IMG/VR virus record: IMGVR_UViG_3300021964_000419
Span: 1 to 27,166 of that record
DNA from: a virus
Length of the DNA stretch: 27,166 bases
Reading direction: 5' to 3' (one strand)
This document shows, in pieces, positions 14,523 through 22,424 of the stretch. The notes beneath the pieces were generated by a model. It was not told the origin of the DNA and did no database searches. It saw only the letters and a list, made by a program, of their open reading frames with translations. The stretch's first letter is position 1. The number at the start of each line of letters is the position of its first letter. The position numbers and the translations under genes were made by a program.

Positions 14523-14550
14523 CACTTACTAATTTTCCTTTGTATCTTTG
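14519..14550 (+). promoter_or_regulatory. Phage promoter, member 4, ahead of the tail block
   Basis: ATAACACTT at 14519-14527 and TATCTTTG at 14543-14550, again a 32-base span with no TTG at -33. It overlaps the terminase stop codon. The start is expected near 14557, 22 bases before the ATG at 14579. Confidence 0.55.
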
Positions 14551-14578
14551 TGAACAAGAAAACTTCACAAGGCAAAAA

Positions 14579-15802
14579 ATGGCAACTTCAAGTACAGCTA
14601 TAACTTACACAACTGCGTTAGCTTACAGCTCAAAGACAATTACTTTTCAAGATACCTCTCCAACTTACGGTTCGGGCGACCTTTCTTGGGCGGAAGCAAG
14701 TAACGCAATATTAGCAAAAATAACTTCTCCTGACGGGGTGGTTGATTATAACAACACTAACGGCTCAAGCCCCGACGCAACGGGCGTAGACGCGAGCTTT
14801 ACCACAAACCTACCAGTTGACGGCGACGGAAACGTAAAGCAAGGAAGGTATACTGTAAGGCTTACTTACTTTGACGTAACAGACACAGGGCTCTCAAACG
14901 CTTTTTACCGAGATTACGAATTTGAAGTTTCTTACGCTAGTCCTGTTCACGATATTGATATTTCTCACAGTGTCATTAACCCTGTTTTCTTCAAGTCAGT
15001 AGACAACACGGTTTACGATAAAAACGCAGTTACGCCAACAATTACAAGAGACCACAGGCTTTACTATCCAAGCGCTATTGGAGGGTTTAACCAAGTAACA
15101 ACAAAAACTTTAAACACTAACCTTTTCTACACAGGGGTAAGCGAGGTTTACCTAAAAAGCACACTTACTTACACCTTTACAAGTGGTAACTACTCAGACG
15201 CTAGTGGAACACCTGTTAACTTCTCAGTAACAGACATCATCACATCTAGGGTAGATTACACGGTAAGCGGAGTAACTTCTACTTGTGACTTCTACTGTGC
15301 GATGAAAGAGGTTTACAATAACTACTACACTTACAAAACTACAGACGTTGGAAGAGCAAACGGATATTGGGCGCAATACCAAGAAGCAAACTTTGCTTGG
15401 CAAATGTTGGACGAAAGCATCAACTGTGGTAAGAGTGTTGATATGCAAACTTATGTTGACCGCCTTAATATTATATTGGGTGATGCGTGCGGTTGCTCTG
15501 ATTCTACAACGTCTGTTCAAGTTGTAGGAATAGGAACAGTAACAAACATTGACAGGGTTTACGAACACACGACACCTACGCCAATAACCGCTTACACTTT
15601 CTTAATTTCTGAAGGTGCTACTACTTCTTCTACTTCTACTGACGCTGCTTTGGTTGGTCTTACTTTCCAAAAAGACTTTATAGTAACGGCAGACGGAAGC
15701 ACTGTAACGGGTGGAAGTTTTAACAGTGTAACAGGAGAATACACCTTTCCTTTTACAGTAACGGCTGGAACTGAAATTCAAGCAATCATCATAAAACCTT
15801 AA
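14579..15802 (+). CDS. Beta-rich virion protein (407 aa)
   Basis: I place the start at ATG 14579 (MATSSTAITYTTALAYSS); an open frame 39 bases longer would begin inside the promoter. The first 140 residues are Ser/Thr/Asp-rich beta strands like an Ig- or jelly-roll-type domain (QGRYTVRLTYFDVTDTG). The middle (about 235-310) changes to a helical, Cys-containing unit (STCDFYCAMKEVYNNYYTY .. LNIILGDACGCSDS). The C-terminal 90 residues are again beta-rich and end in TAGTEIQAIIIKP. As the first gene of the tail block, it may be a head fibre, a decoration or an adhesin-like tail protein. I do not recognise the family. The five Cys residues clustered in the middle are unusual for a phage virion protein and may bind metal or form disulfides. 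Confidence 0.75.
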   Translation: MATSSTAITYTTALAYSSKTITFQDTSPTYGSGDLSWAEASNAILAKITSPDGVVDYNNTNGSSPDATGVDASFTTNLPVDGDGNVKQGRYTVRLTYFDVTDTGLSNAFYRDYEFEVSYASPVHDIDISHSVINPVFFKSVDNTVYDKNAVTPTITRDHRLYYPSAIGGFNQVTTKTLNTNLFYTGVSEVYLKSTLTYTFTSGNYSDASGTPVNFSVTDIITSRVDYTVSGVTSTCDFYCAMKEVYNNYYTYKTTDVGRANGYWAQYQEANFAWQMLDESINCGKSVDMQTYVDRLNIILGDACGCSDSTTSVQVVGIGTVTNIDRVYEHTTPTPITAYTFLISEGATTSSTSTDAALVGLTFQKDFIVTADGSTVTGGSFNSVTGEYTFPFTVTAGTEIQAIIIKP

Positions 15803-15811
15803 CAACAAAAA

Positions 15812-16465
15812 ATGAAGCATTTAATATCACTTATTTTTTTAATCGCAAGTTTATCGTCTTTTGGGCAGTATAGAAATATGAACCAAAAGTTAAACTTTGT
15901 GAACGGCTTTAAGGTAAGCGACACAATAAAGGTTGACTCTGCGGCTATATTCGGTTCTGGACAGGTGTTAAGGATTCAAGACACAACAGCAAGCACTTGG
16001 AACATAATTAGGTCGGGGTCAGTTTCAACAGACACTAGCTTTTTTAGTAGGTCTGCCAACACCCTTGTGCCTAAAACTAGCACCGACACTATTGGTTCTA
16101 TCACTAACGCTGTAGTCGCCAAGACTTTTTCAAGCTGTGTAGGTGAGTTTGGTCTTGATAACTCTACGGTGGGTTTAAAAACTTTAATACCAATTACGAC
16201 CTGTAACATAGATACAATAACCTACTCTGACGCAACACCAATAGGTTTTCAGTCAAAGGTAACAAACATTTCCAACGTAAGACAAGGTACTGTACTAACC
16301 CTTGTTGGTGGATTTAGGGAAAACGCAGTGGATTCATCTATGGTATTAATAGATTCTCCTCCTTTGTATCTTAACGGACACGACACGCTAAGGTATAGGT
16401 CGTCCATTACACTTTGGTTTAAGGACGCTAATACCATCATAGAACTACACAGAAGCGATAACTAA
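15812..16465 (+). CDS. Secreted-type protein in the tail block, with signal peptide
   Basis: A 217-aa protein from ATG 15812. Residues 1-18 (MKHLISLIFLIASLSSFG) form a clear Sec signal peptide with cleavage before Gln19, the pattern typical of flavobacterial exported proteins (..SFGQ). The mature part is Ser/Thr-rich and beta-type, with repeated short strands (DTIKVDSAAIFGSGQVLRI, NAVVAKTFSSCVGEFGL) resembling tail-fibre or adhesin repeats. The C-terminal part (about 135-217) reads like a compact beta sandwich (VTNISNVRQGTVLTLVGGF). A signal peptide is unexpected in a protein coded between virion genes: it could be a surface-exposed superinfection or receptor-masking factor, or a host-derived domain reused in a fibre. 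It lies 9 bases behind its neighbour and 4 bases ahead of the next. Confidence 0.7.
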   Translation: MKHLISLIFLIASLSSFGQYRNMNQKLNFVNGFKVSDTIKVDSAAIFGSGQVLRIQDTTASTWNIIRSGSVSTDTSFFSRSANTLVPKTSTDTIGSITNAVVAKTFSSCVGEFGLDNSTVGLKTLIPITTCNIDTITYSDATPIGFQSKVTNISNVRQGTVLTLVGGFRENAVDSSMVLIDSPPLYLNGHDTLRYRSSITLWFKDANTIIELHRSDN

Positions 16466-16469
16466 AAAA

Positions 16470-17417
16470 ATGTCGGTATCCGTCAACAAGGTATATACTA
16501 TTTGCCAAGACTTAATAAGAAAGAGTCAGAGTGGCGGTTATTTCGATGAAACGGTATTTAATCGCTATGCTGATATGGCTCAAAAAGGTTACTACAATGA
16601 CCTTTACAAGCAAAACGAATCAAACCAATACTCAGACGACTCACTTCAAGACTTGGATGTGCAACCTATTGTCATATCGTTAAGTGACGGCAAGGGAGCG
16701 TACCCTAGCGACTATTGGCACAATCAGTTTCTACAACTTCCTTACAAAGTAAAAAACAGAACAATAAACGTTGAAGTGGTTCAACCCGCAGAACTAGCCA
16801 TGAGACTCTCTAGTGAGTTCATTGCCCCAAACGAGCAAAACCCTGTTGCTGTTCTAAAGGATAACTACTTGGAGGTTTACCCAACAACCACCCCGCAAGT
16901 TGAAATGTCGTACCTTAGAGAGCCAACAAGCCCTTTTTGGAACTACACAGTTAGCTCAGGGCGTAAAGTTTTCGCAGCAGCAAGTGGAACGGGTGTTAAC
17001 GTGAACGCTAAGAAAAACGTTTACTTTAACACAAACAACGTTGACCTAACAAAAAACACCATTACAATAAACCGTCACGGATTTCACACATCTCAAGCCG
17101 TTCTTTACGACAACAACAGTGGAACAAACATTGGTGGGATAGCAACTACAACTGATTACTTTGCTATTGTGGTTGATTCCAACACTATTAAGTTGGCTTC
17201 TTCTACTGCCAACGCTTTGGCAGGCACTGCACTAGACCTTACAACAACCCCAAGCGGGGAGAGTCAGTTTTTCCAAGTGAACGCCCCTGACCACTCAACA
17301 GACTTTGAGATAACCGAGTACAATTTACCAAAGATAGTAGCAAGAATTTTAGCCCTTATGGGAATAAGTGTACGCGAGTACGAAATAACACAAATAGCAA
17401 GTGGCGCAACGGAGTAA
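16470..17417 (+). CDS. Connector/ring-type tail protein with an inserted HGF module
   Basis: A 315-aa protein from ATG 16470. Residues 1-170 (VNKVYTICQDLIRKSQSGGY, then NQFLQLPYKVKNRTINVEV) and the last 40 (EITEYNLPKIVARILALMG) look like an adaptor protein of the head-tail joint: an N-terminal helix that packs on the portal, a beta middle and a C-terminal helix. Between them, residues 193-265 hold a beta-rich module (NRHGFHTSQAVLYDNNSGTN, then DYFAIVVDSNTIKLASSTAN) that also occurs in the 1247-aa protein downstream. The overlap with the next gene is 17 bases. Function inferred from position and helix-beta-helix layout; the family is not certain. Confidence 0.65.
   Translation: MSVSVNKVYTICQDLIRKSQSGGYFDETVFNRYADMAQKGYYNDLYKQNESNQYSDDSLQDLDVQPIVISLSDGKGAYPSDYWHNQFLQLPYKVKNRTINVEVVQPAELAMRLSSEFIAPNEQNPVAVLKDNYLEVYPTTTPQVEMSYLREPTSPFWNYTVSSGRKVFAAASGTGVNVNAKKNVYFNTNNVDLTKNTITINRHGFHTSQAVLYDNNSGTNIGGIATTTDYFAIVVDSNTIKLASSTANALAGTALDLTTTPSGESQFFQVNAPDHSTDFEITEYNLPKIVARILALMGISVREYEITQIASGATE
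17046..17265 (+). repeat. HGF-type beta module, copy A
   Basis: Codes residues 193-265 of the connector-type protein. The pattern is HGFHTSQAV, GTNIGGI, YFAIVVDSNTIKLASS, ANALAGTALDL. It matches copy B at 19142-19363 at the protein level (hGf-TgdqV, Y-vI-Vd--TIkLA, NA-aGTA-di). Similar modules are common in marine phage structural proteins. Confidence 0.6.
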
Positions 17418-18024
17418 AAGGTCATACGCAGAGCAGGTTCTACGGATGCTAGAACCAAGGTTAAAGCCCGAAACAAAAATAAACATTCGGGAAGTGGAGT
17501 CAGCACTTTCAATCGTGCGCGACCAAGTGGCTACCATTTATTTAAACCAAGCTATTTGGGGAAACGAACTAGGTTTATTCGGAGAGTTCATCACATCTTA
17601 CCAACTAGAAGTAAAGCGTGATAGTGAACGAGGAGTAACTTACGTTGAACTACCTGTAAGAGTTTTAGACGTAGCAAAGAAGTACGGGGTTTACCAAGTG
17701 TTCTCCCGAAAGGACATGGCTAACTTGTTTATTCCAGTAAGCAACTCTTTTAACTTCATGTACGGCGGAAGCGAAGCCTCTAGTCTAGAGGGCATGAACG
17801 GGTATCTTTTTGAAGGAAACAAACTCATATTTACCGTTGACCAAGAAGAGGGGCAAAGCGTTCAAGGTAACTTGGTTGTGGTGAGCGACGACTTAGATTC
17901 CTTTGATGAGTTTCCAGTAGCAGCCTCTATTGTACCTGACATTATAAAAGGAACGGTAGAGTTAATGTCCATTGAGAAGCAAATACCTGAAGATATTATT
18001 AACGACGAAATTGACCAACCTTGA
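17401..18024 (+). CDS. Virion protein of the connector/ring group (207 aa)
   Basis: A 207-aa protein starting with GTG at 17401, inside the end of the preceding gene. The N-terminus is basic (AQRSKRSYAEQVLRMLEPRL), followed by KINIREVESALSIVRDQVAT, a helix with a shape common in neck proteins, and a beta-rich body (SYQLEVKRDSERGVTYVEL, NGYLFEGNKLIFTVDQEEG). The C-terminus is acidic and helical (KGTVELMSIEKQIPEDIIND). No enzymatic motif seen. The position between two other short connector-like genes and ahead of the large tail protein suggests one of several stacked rings of a podovirus tail. The stop TGA overlaps the TTG start of the next gene (TTGA). Confidence 0.65.
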   Translation: MAQRSKRSYAEQVLRMLEPRLKPETKINIREVESALSIVRDQVATIYLNQAIWGNELGLFGEFITSYQLEVKRDSERGVTYVELPVRVLDVAKKYGVYQVFSRKDMANLFIPVSNSFNFMYGGSEASSLEGMNGYLFEGNKLIFTVDQEEGQSVQGNLVVVSDDLDSFDEFPVAASIVPDIIKGTVELMSIEKQIPEDIINDEIDQP

Positions 18025-18662
18025 TAAAGTTAATTGAAATAGTAAAAAAGTACGCCCGAAGACAAGGCAAGGACAGTGCCCACGACTTTGACCGCTACAT
18101 TGACTCTGCTATCGCAGGCTTGCGGGAACTTAGTTGGGACGTTAACGGCGTTACGGCAGAAGGCGTTTACACTCTTGACGAGCAAAACTGCGTTTCTATT
18201 CCTAACGATTACATCCGTCACATTTTAGTTCGAGGTATTATTTCAAACAAATCCCACGTTGACTTAATTCTGTCTACATCTAAACCTAGAAAGGATGACT
18301 GCGGAGACGACCCGTTTGAAAGCACCTTTGAGTTCAGAGGAACGTTTGTGGAAAATAGAGCAAAGGGAAGATTAGAGTTCGGCACTGAGTACAATTTTAA
18401 CAAGGTTTGGATTCGGTACACGGCCAACCCTGAAAAAGTAAACGGAAACCACTTAGTGCACGAGTACTTGGAAGAAGCTTTGTTAAAATGGATGCACTAC
18501 GACCTTTACAGGTTTAGGTCAACCACATCAGCGGGTGAGCGAAATATTAGGTTTTCGGAGTACGTTACCGCAAAGAACCACGCAAGGAAAAGATTAAAGT
18601 CTCGTAGGAGGGAAGAGTTGAGTGCTTCCATTCGTCGCTCAAGGAAACGTCTGAAATTTTGA
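18021..18662 (+). CDS. Neck or tail-ring type protein (213 aa), TTG start
   Basis: A 213-aa protein beginning with TTG at 18021 in a TTGA overlap with the preceding stop. The N-terminal helices (IKLIEIVKKYARRQGKDSAH, YIDSAIAGLRELSWD) precede a beta section (EGVYTLDEQNCVSIPNDYIR, KGRLEFGTEYNFNKVWIRY). The end is long, helical and very basic (HEYLEEALLKWMHYDLYRFR, then a stretch rich in KR including KRLKSRRREE and RRSRKRLKF). An aromatic-rich helix after a beta body is typical of tail tubular or head-completion proteins in podoviruses, and the basic tail may contact DNA in the channel. No named family can be assigned with certainty. Confidence 0.65.
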   Translation: MIKLIEIVKKYARRQGKDSAHDFDRYIDSAIAGLRELSWDVNGVTAEGVYTLDEQNCVSIPNDYIRHILVRGIISNKSHVDLILSTSKPRKDDCGDDPFESTFEFRGTFVENRAKGRLEFGTEYNFNKVWIRYTANPEKVNGNHLVHEYLEEALLKWMHYDLYRFRSTTSAGERNIRFSEYVTAKNHARKRLKSRRREELSASIRRSRKRLKF

Positions 18663-21600
18663 AAGAAGAAGTTAGAGTTTTTACGGGCGGCTTAAATAAA
18701 GACGACGACCCCCGATTTGTGCCGAACGGGGATTGGATAGACGCTTTAAACGTATCCATCGCTAACCAAGAAGGCGTTAACGGAAACATCGTAGCTGAGA
18801 TAGGCGCCGAGCAAATATCTCTCTACCAATCTACGGGTAGCGCTTCTTACTCTTTACCTTCGGGAACAAACACATCCATTGGTTCTTTTGACGACCCAAC
18901 AAGGGGTTATACTTATTGGTTTATTCACAACCAAAACGACAACCACGTAATACTAAGATACGAGTACTCTACTAACATTGCTCGATTGGTTTGGGAAGAT
19001 AACTCTTACGACCAAGTTTACAATCCGTACAACGGAGATTACCAAGGCGGGTACTCAGCCTCAACAGCTTACTCAAAGGAAGAAATAGTTTCAGACAGTG
19101 GTTCTTTTTACAGATTACTTAGGGAAGATTACGTAGCACAAGTAACTGCTTCCGCAATAAGCACGGGAGCAGACACGATAACTACTAACACAAACTATTT
19201 TAAGACAGGCGACCAAGTAACCACAAGTGCTGCTATTGGTAGTATTTCAGCGGGAGATTATTACGTTATTTACGTAAACGCCACCACCATCCAATTAGCC
19301 ACAACCTTCGGCAACGCTTTTTCGGGAACTGCAATAAACATTACGGGTACGCTAAGTGGAACACCTACTATAACAGACTCAATAGGTCTTTCAAACGAGT
19401 CTGTTTGGACTGACTTATCTGATACTTTAAACTTTAGCTTAAGCTATCCTATTTACGCCTCTACGGTAGTTGAGTCAAGCGGGAAGTCGTACTTAATTTG
19501 GACTGACAACAACGAGCAGCCCTCCATGCTTAACGTAACAAACATAGCTTCTTTTGGCACTTACTATCCGTACATAGAAAGAAGGTTCTTAGACCTTTAC
19601 GCTTTCCAACCACAGCACCCACCTACGGCTGCTTACGCAAGCGACACAAGTGTTGACCAAAACAATACGGCTCAAAAAACACTACAGTTTAGGTGCGCTT
19701 GGAAGCTAAGAGACGGAAGAACTACTGTTATGAGTCCTATATCTAGGATTCCAATGCCTACTGTTTCTAACTACAACGATATTCAAATAGACAACAAGGT
19801 TACAATAAAGCTACCCTTGTATTGCGGCGATAGTTCAAATGTAATTGATGAGATTCTTGTTTACGTAAAAGAAAATGGGGATAACAATACGGGGGATTGG
19901 TACTTAGTTGACAGTGTAGATGTATCGGAAGAGACTCCTGTTGAGCAAGACTATCCTTTTTCAGATACCTATATGTGGTACATCTCTTACGACTTCTTTA
20001 ACACGTCTACTCTTTCTGCCGTACCAACAAACGTACAAGACCAAATACAAGACTTTGTTCCGTTAAAATCTAAAACACTAGCGATTTCTGGTAACGGGAG
20101 GCTCTTACTTGGTAATAACGAAGACGGCTTTGATTTCGACACAAGTACTTTAGATGTTAGTATTAACGCAATAACTAGAAGTTCAGGGTTGGCTACAACT
20201 GACCCCCCTGAGTCTGGATTTAAAAAAGCTTGTCGTTATCCCATAGGTATTGTGTACGGTGATAGAAGCGGAAGACTCTCTAACGTCTACAGAAACGATG
20301 ACATGGTTTTTGATGTTCCGTATTGGAGCGGGACAAACCAAGGTGCTGTTCAGTGCGAGTTGCAAGTAGGGCACGCTCCTCCATCTTGGTCAGAGTTTTG
20401 GATACCTGTTTATGCGGGAAACCAAACTATGACTAACTGGGTTCAGTCCGCTGTTGATAGCGTTCATACAACTTCGTTTTTGTTAAAAGATGTTTTTGAC
20501 TACAATTCAAACAAGACTGATGCAGGATACAACTATGCTTTTTCTAGTGGTCAAAACGCTAGAATGATTTACGACACAAGCGGCAGTGCTTTTTTAGCGG
20601 GCACTAACGGGGACGCAAGGGTATTTGGCGCTTCTAGCTACTTATTACAAGCTGACATAACTGCTTTTACAACTGCTTTAGCTAATGATGATTTAGTAGA
20701 AGTTTACACTAAAAAGGGTAACGTATCTTCTAGTGAAGAACTTATTTGGTACGAAATGGGTTGGTCTTTTAAGATAGAGACTGACAAAAACGGAAACAAA
20801 GTACACGGAGGTAAAAACGAATTTACAAATAATTTTTCTCCTTCTCGTTCTCAAATAATTGGTTCGGGCGCACAAGACTGTGTGGTTGTGTTAGACCAAG
20901 CAGATTGTTACGTAAGGTTTGCGGATGACGTAGAAAGCACTGCTTCGGGTTACAAGACGTTCGAGTACACAGATTTATTTCCCTTTAAGGAGTCTGATGT
21001 AAGTACTATTGGAAGACCAAACGTGTTTAACCCTGACTACAAAAAACAAAGACGAGAGCAAGAGATAGTCTACTCTGAGCCTTTGGTAGACAACACGGAT
21101 TTCTTTGGCATTAATAGGTTCTTTGATGCAAGCTTTAACGACTCTTTAAACAATGAGTACGGGGATTTAAACGTGCTTCACTCTGACGGAAACGAGTTGC
21201 TTTGTGTTCAAAAAACAAAGACTTCTAGGATGCTCGCCAACAAGAACTTCATATTTACAGCAGACTTACAAAGCCTTGACATTCAATCAAATACATTCCT
21301 TTCAAAGCCACAATATTTTCCACAAGAGTTCGGCACACAGAATCCCGAAAGCTTTGCTGAGTACGGAGGGGTTAAGTTTTGGGTAGATAGGTTAAAGGGT
21401 GCTGTGTTAAGATGTGCGGGTTCTCAAATAGAGAACATAGGGCAAATAAAAATGTCCACTTACTTTGAGCAGAACTTACCTTACCCTTACCCTTATAATG
21501 ATAACGCGGATGGGAACAATAATAAGATATACGGAGGATATAGTATAAGAGACAACTCTTACTATATCACAATGGACGCACACAAAATAATTAAAAGGAT

Positions 21601-22402
21601 TGTGGATAGTTCTAACGCCCCTACTTATGTTATAACTATGACAGACCTTGATATGGAGGATGGTACTTTTGATAGGTTGGTAGATTTTGGAACAGTACCC
21701 ATAAAAAAAATTGTTGGGATGAATTACAATTCTCCTATTTTCGGAATGACGGTAACGGCTAGTGACTCTTCTGCGAAAACAATAACCGTTGATATAGGCA
21801 CTTCTATTGGAAGTGATGCAGCTTATACCATATACGTTCCTTACGTTGATACATTATCTTTCTCCAACGATAGGGGAAGATGGATAAGTCTTCACGATTT
21901 TAAGCCAGAATGGATAGGCTCAAGTGCCAATTCACTTTGTACCTTTAGTGGCGGTAAAATATACGTGCATCAGCTAAGCAGTTACACGACAGATTTTTTT
22001 GGTGAGAACTTTAACTATTGTAGGTTCTACGAAGATGTTTACGGTGTTTACGAGGTTTACAACTCCTTCTTGGAGTTTCCGTTTAACAAAGAACCAAACA
22101 GAAGCAAAGAACCTATAACTGTTTGGACAGACTCAAACCAAGTTTACAGCATTGACTACGCAGTTAACAACGATGGGCAAATAACAGAAACAGCCCTTGG
22201 GGACTACGAAGAGTTTGAAGGGGCTTATTGGTCGCCTATTTTCAGAGACAAAACAACGTCGGTTGTACCGTATCCACTACTTGAGGGTGATGAGATGAAA
22301 GGTAAGTATCTTAAAGTAAGGCTAAAAACTGTAACTGACGGAGCACAACAGTCTTCAATATCTAGCACGACCTTAAAGTACAATAATAGTAACCTAACAT
22401 AA
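18659..22402 (+). CDS. Large tail protein, nozzle/stabilization type (1247 aa)
   Basis: A 1247-aa protein from TTG 18659, again in a TTGA overlap with the preceding gene. The N-terminus VRVFTGGLNKDDDPRFVPNG, followed by DWIDALNVSI, matches a start common to large tail proteins of Bacteroidota and other podoviruses (F-GG-n-D-dpR--p-G-y--a-N). The rest is nearly all beta: YTYWFIHNQNDNHVILRYEY, SGKSYLIWTDNNEQPSML and many similar strands, as in a propeller-based tail nozzle. Residues about 162-235 hold an HGF-type module shared with the gene at 16470. Near residues 950-1010 a run of PYPYPYNDNADGNNNKIYGG marks a flexible loop. It would close the tail tip and hold DNA in place. There is no signal peptide or hydrolase motif. 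An exact family needs structural comparison. Confidence 0.75.
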   Translation: MKEEVRVFTGGLNKDDDPRFVPNGDWIDALNVSIANQEGVNGNIVAEIGAEQISLYQSTGSASYSLPSGTNTSIGSFDDPTRGYTYWFIHNQNDNHVILRYEYSTNIARLVWEDNSYDQVYNPYNGDYQGGYSASTAYSKEEIVSDSGSFYRLLREDYVAQVTASAISTGADTITTNTNYFKTGDQVTTSAAIGSISAGDYYVIYVNATTIQLATTFGNAFSGTAINITGTLSGTPTITDSIGLSNESVWTDLSDTLNFSLSYPIYASTVVESSGKSYLIWTDNNEQPSMLNVTNIASFGTYYPYIERRFLDLYAFQPQHPPTAAYASDTSVDQNNTAQKTLQFRCAWKLRDGRTTVMSPISRIPMPTVSNYNDIQIDNKVTIKLPLYCGDSSNVIDEILVYVKENGDNNTGDWYLVDSVDVSEETPVEQDYPFSDTYMWYISYDFFNTSTLSAVPTNVQDQIQDFVPLKSKTLAISGNGRLLLGNNEDGFDFDTSTLDVSINAITRSSGLATTDPPESGFKKACRYPIGIVYGDRSGRLSNVYRNDDMVFDVPYWSGTNQGAVQCELQVGHAPPSWSEFWIPVYAGNQTMTNWVQSAVDSVHTTSFLLKDVFDYNSNKTDAGYNYAFSSGQNARMIYDTSGSAFLAGTNGDARVFGASSYLLQADITAFTTALANDDLVEVYTKKGNVSSSEELIWYEMGWSFKIETDKNGNKVHGGKNEFTNNFSPSRSQIIGSGAQDCVVVLDQADCYVRFADDVESTASGYKTFEYTDLFPFKESDVSTIGRPNVFNPDYKKQRREQEIVYSEPLVDNTDFFGINRFFDASFNDSLNNEYGDLNVLHSDGNELLCVQKTKTSRMLANKNFIFTADLQSLDIQSNTFLSKPQYFPQEFGTQNPESFAEYGGVKFWVDRLKGAVLRCAGSQIENIGQIKMSTYFEQNLPYPYPYNDNADGNNNKIYGGYSIRDNSYYITMDAHKIIKRIVDSSNAPTYVITMTDLDMEDGTFDRLVDFGTVPIKKIVGMNYNSPIFGMTVTASDSSAKTITVDIGTSIGSDAAYTIYVPYVDTLSFSNDRGRWISLHDFKPEWIGSSANSLCTFSGGKIYVHQLSSYTTDFFGENFNYCRFYEDVYGVYEVYNSFLEFPFNKEPNRSKEPITVWTDSNQVYSIDYAVNNDGQITETALGDYEEFEGAYWSPIFRDKTTSVVPYPLLEGDEMKGKYLKVRLKTVTDGAQQSSISSTTLKYNNSNLT
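19142..19363 (+). repeat. HGF-type beta module, copy B
   Basis: Codes residues about 162-235 of the large tail protein: TGDQVTTSAAIGSISAG, YYVIYVNATTIQLATT, GNAFSGTAINI. It aligns with copy A at 17046-17265. Here the HGF start is replaced by NYFKTGDQV, so this copy is the more diverged at its beginning. Confidence 0.6.
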
Positions 22403-22417
22403 AAAACATTAAATTTG
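22386..22417 (+). promoter_or_regulatory. Weak promoter-like element
   Basis: TAAATTTG at 22410-22417 fits TAnnTTTG, and ATAGTAACC lies at the position of the ATAA box. The expected RNA start falls almost on the ATG at 22425, so any transcript would be nearly leaderless. It may be chance in AT-rich intergenic sequence. Confidence 0.2.
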
Positions 22418-22424
22418 TAACAAT

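Noticed and set aside
14540-14578. Longer N-terminus for the first tail-block protein
   Set aside because: The extra codons lie within the promoter and before the predicted RNA start.
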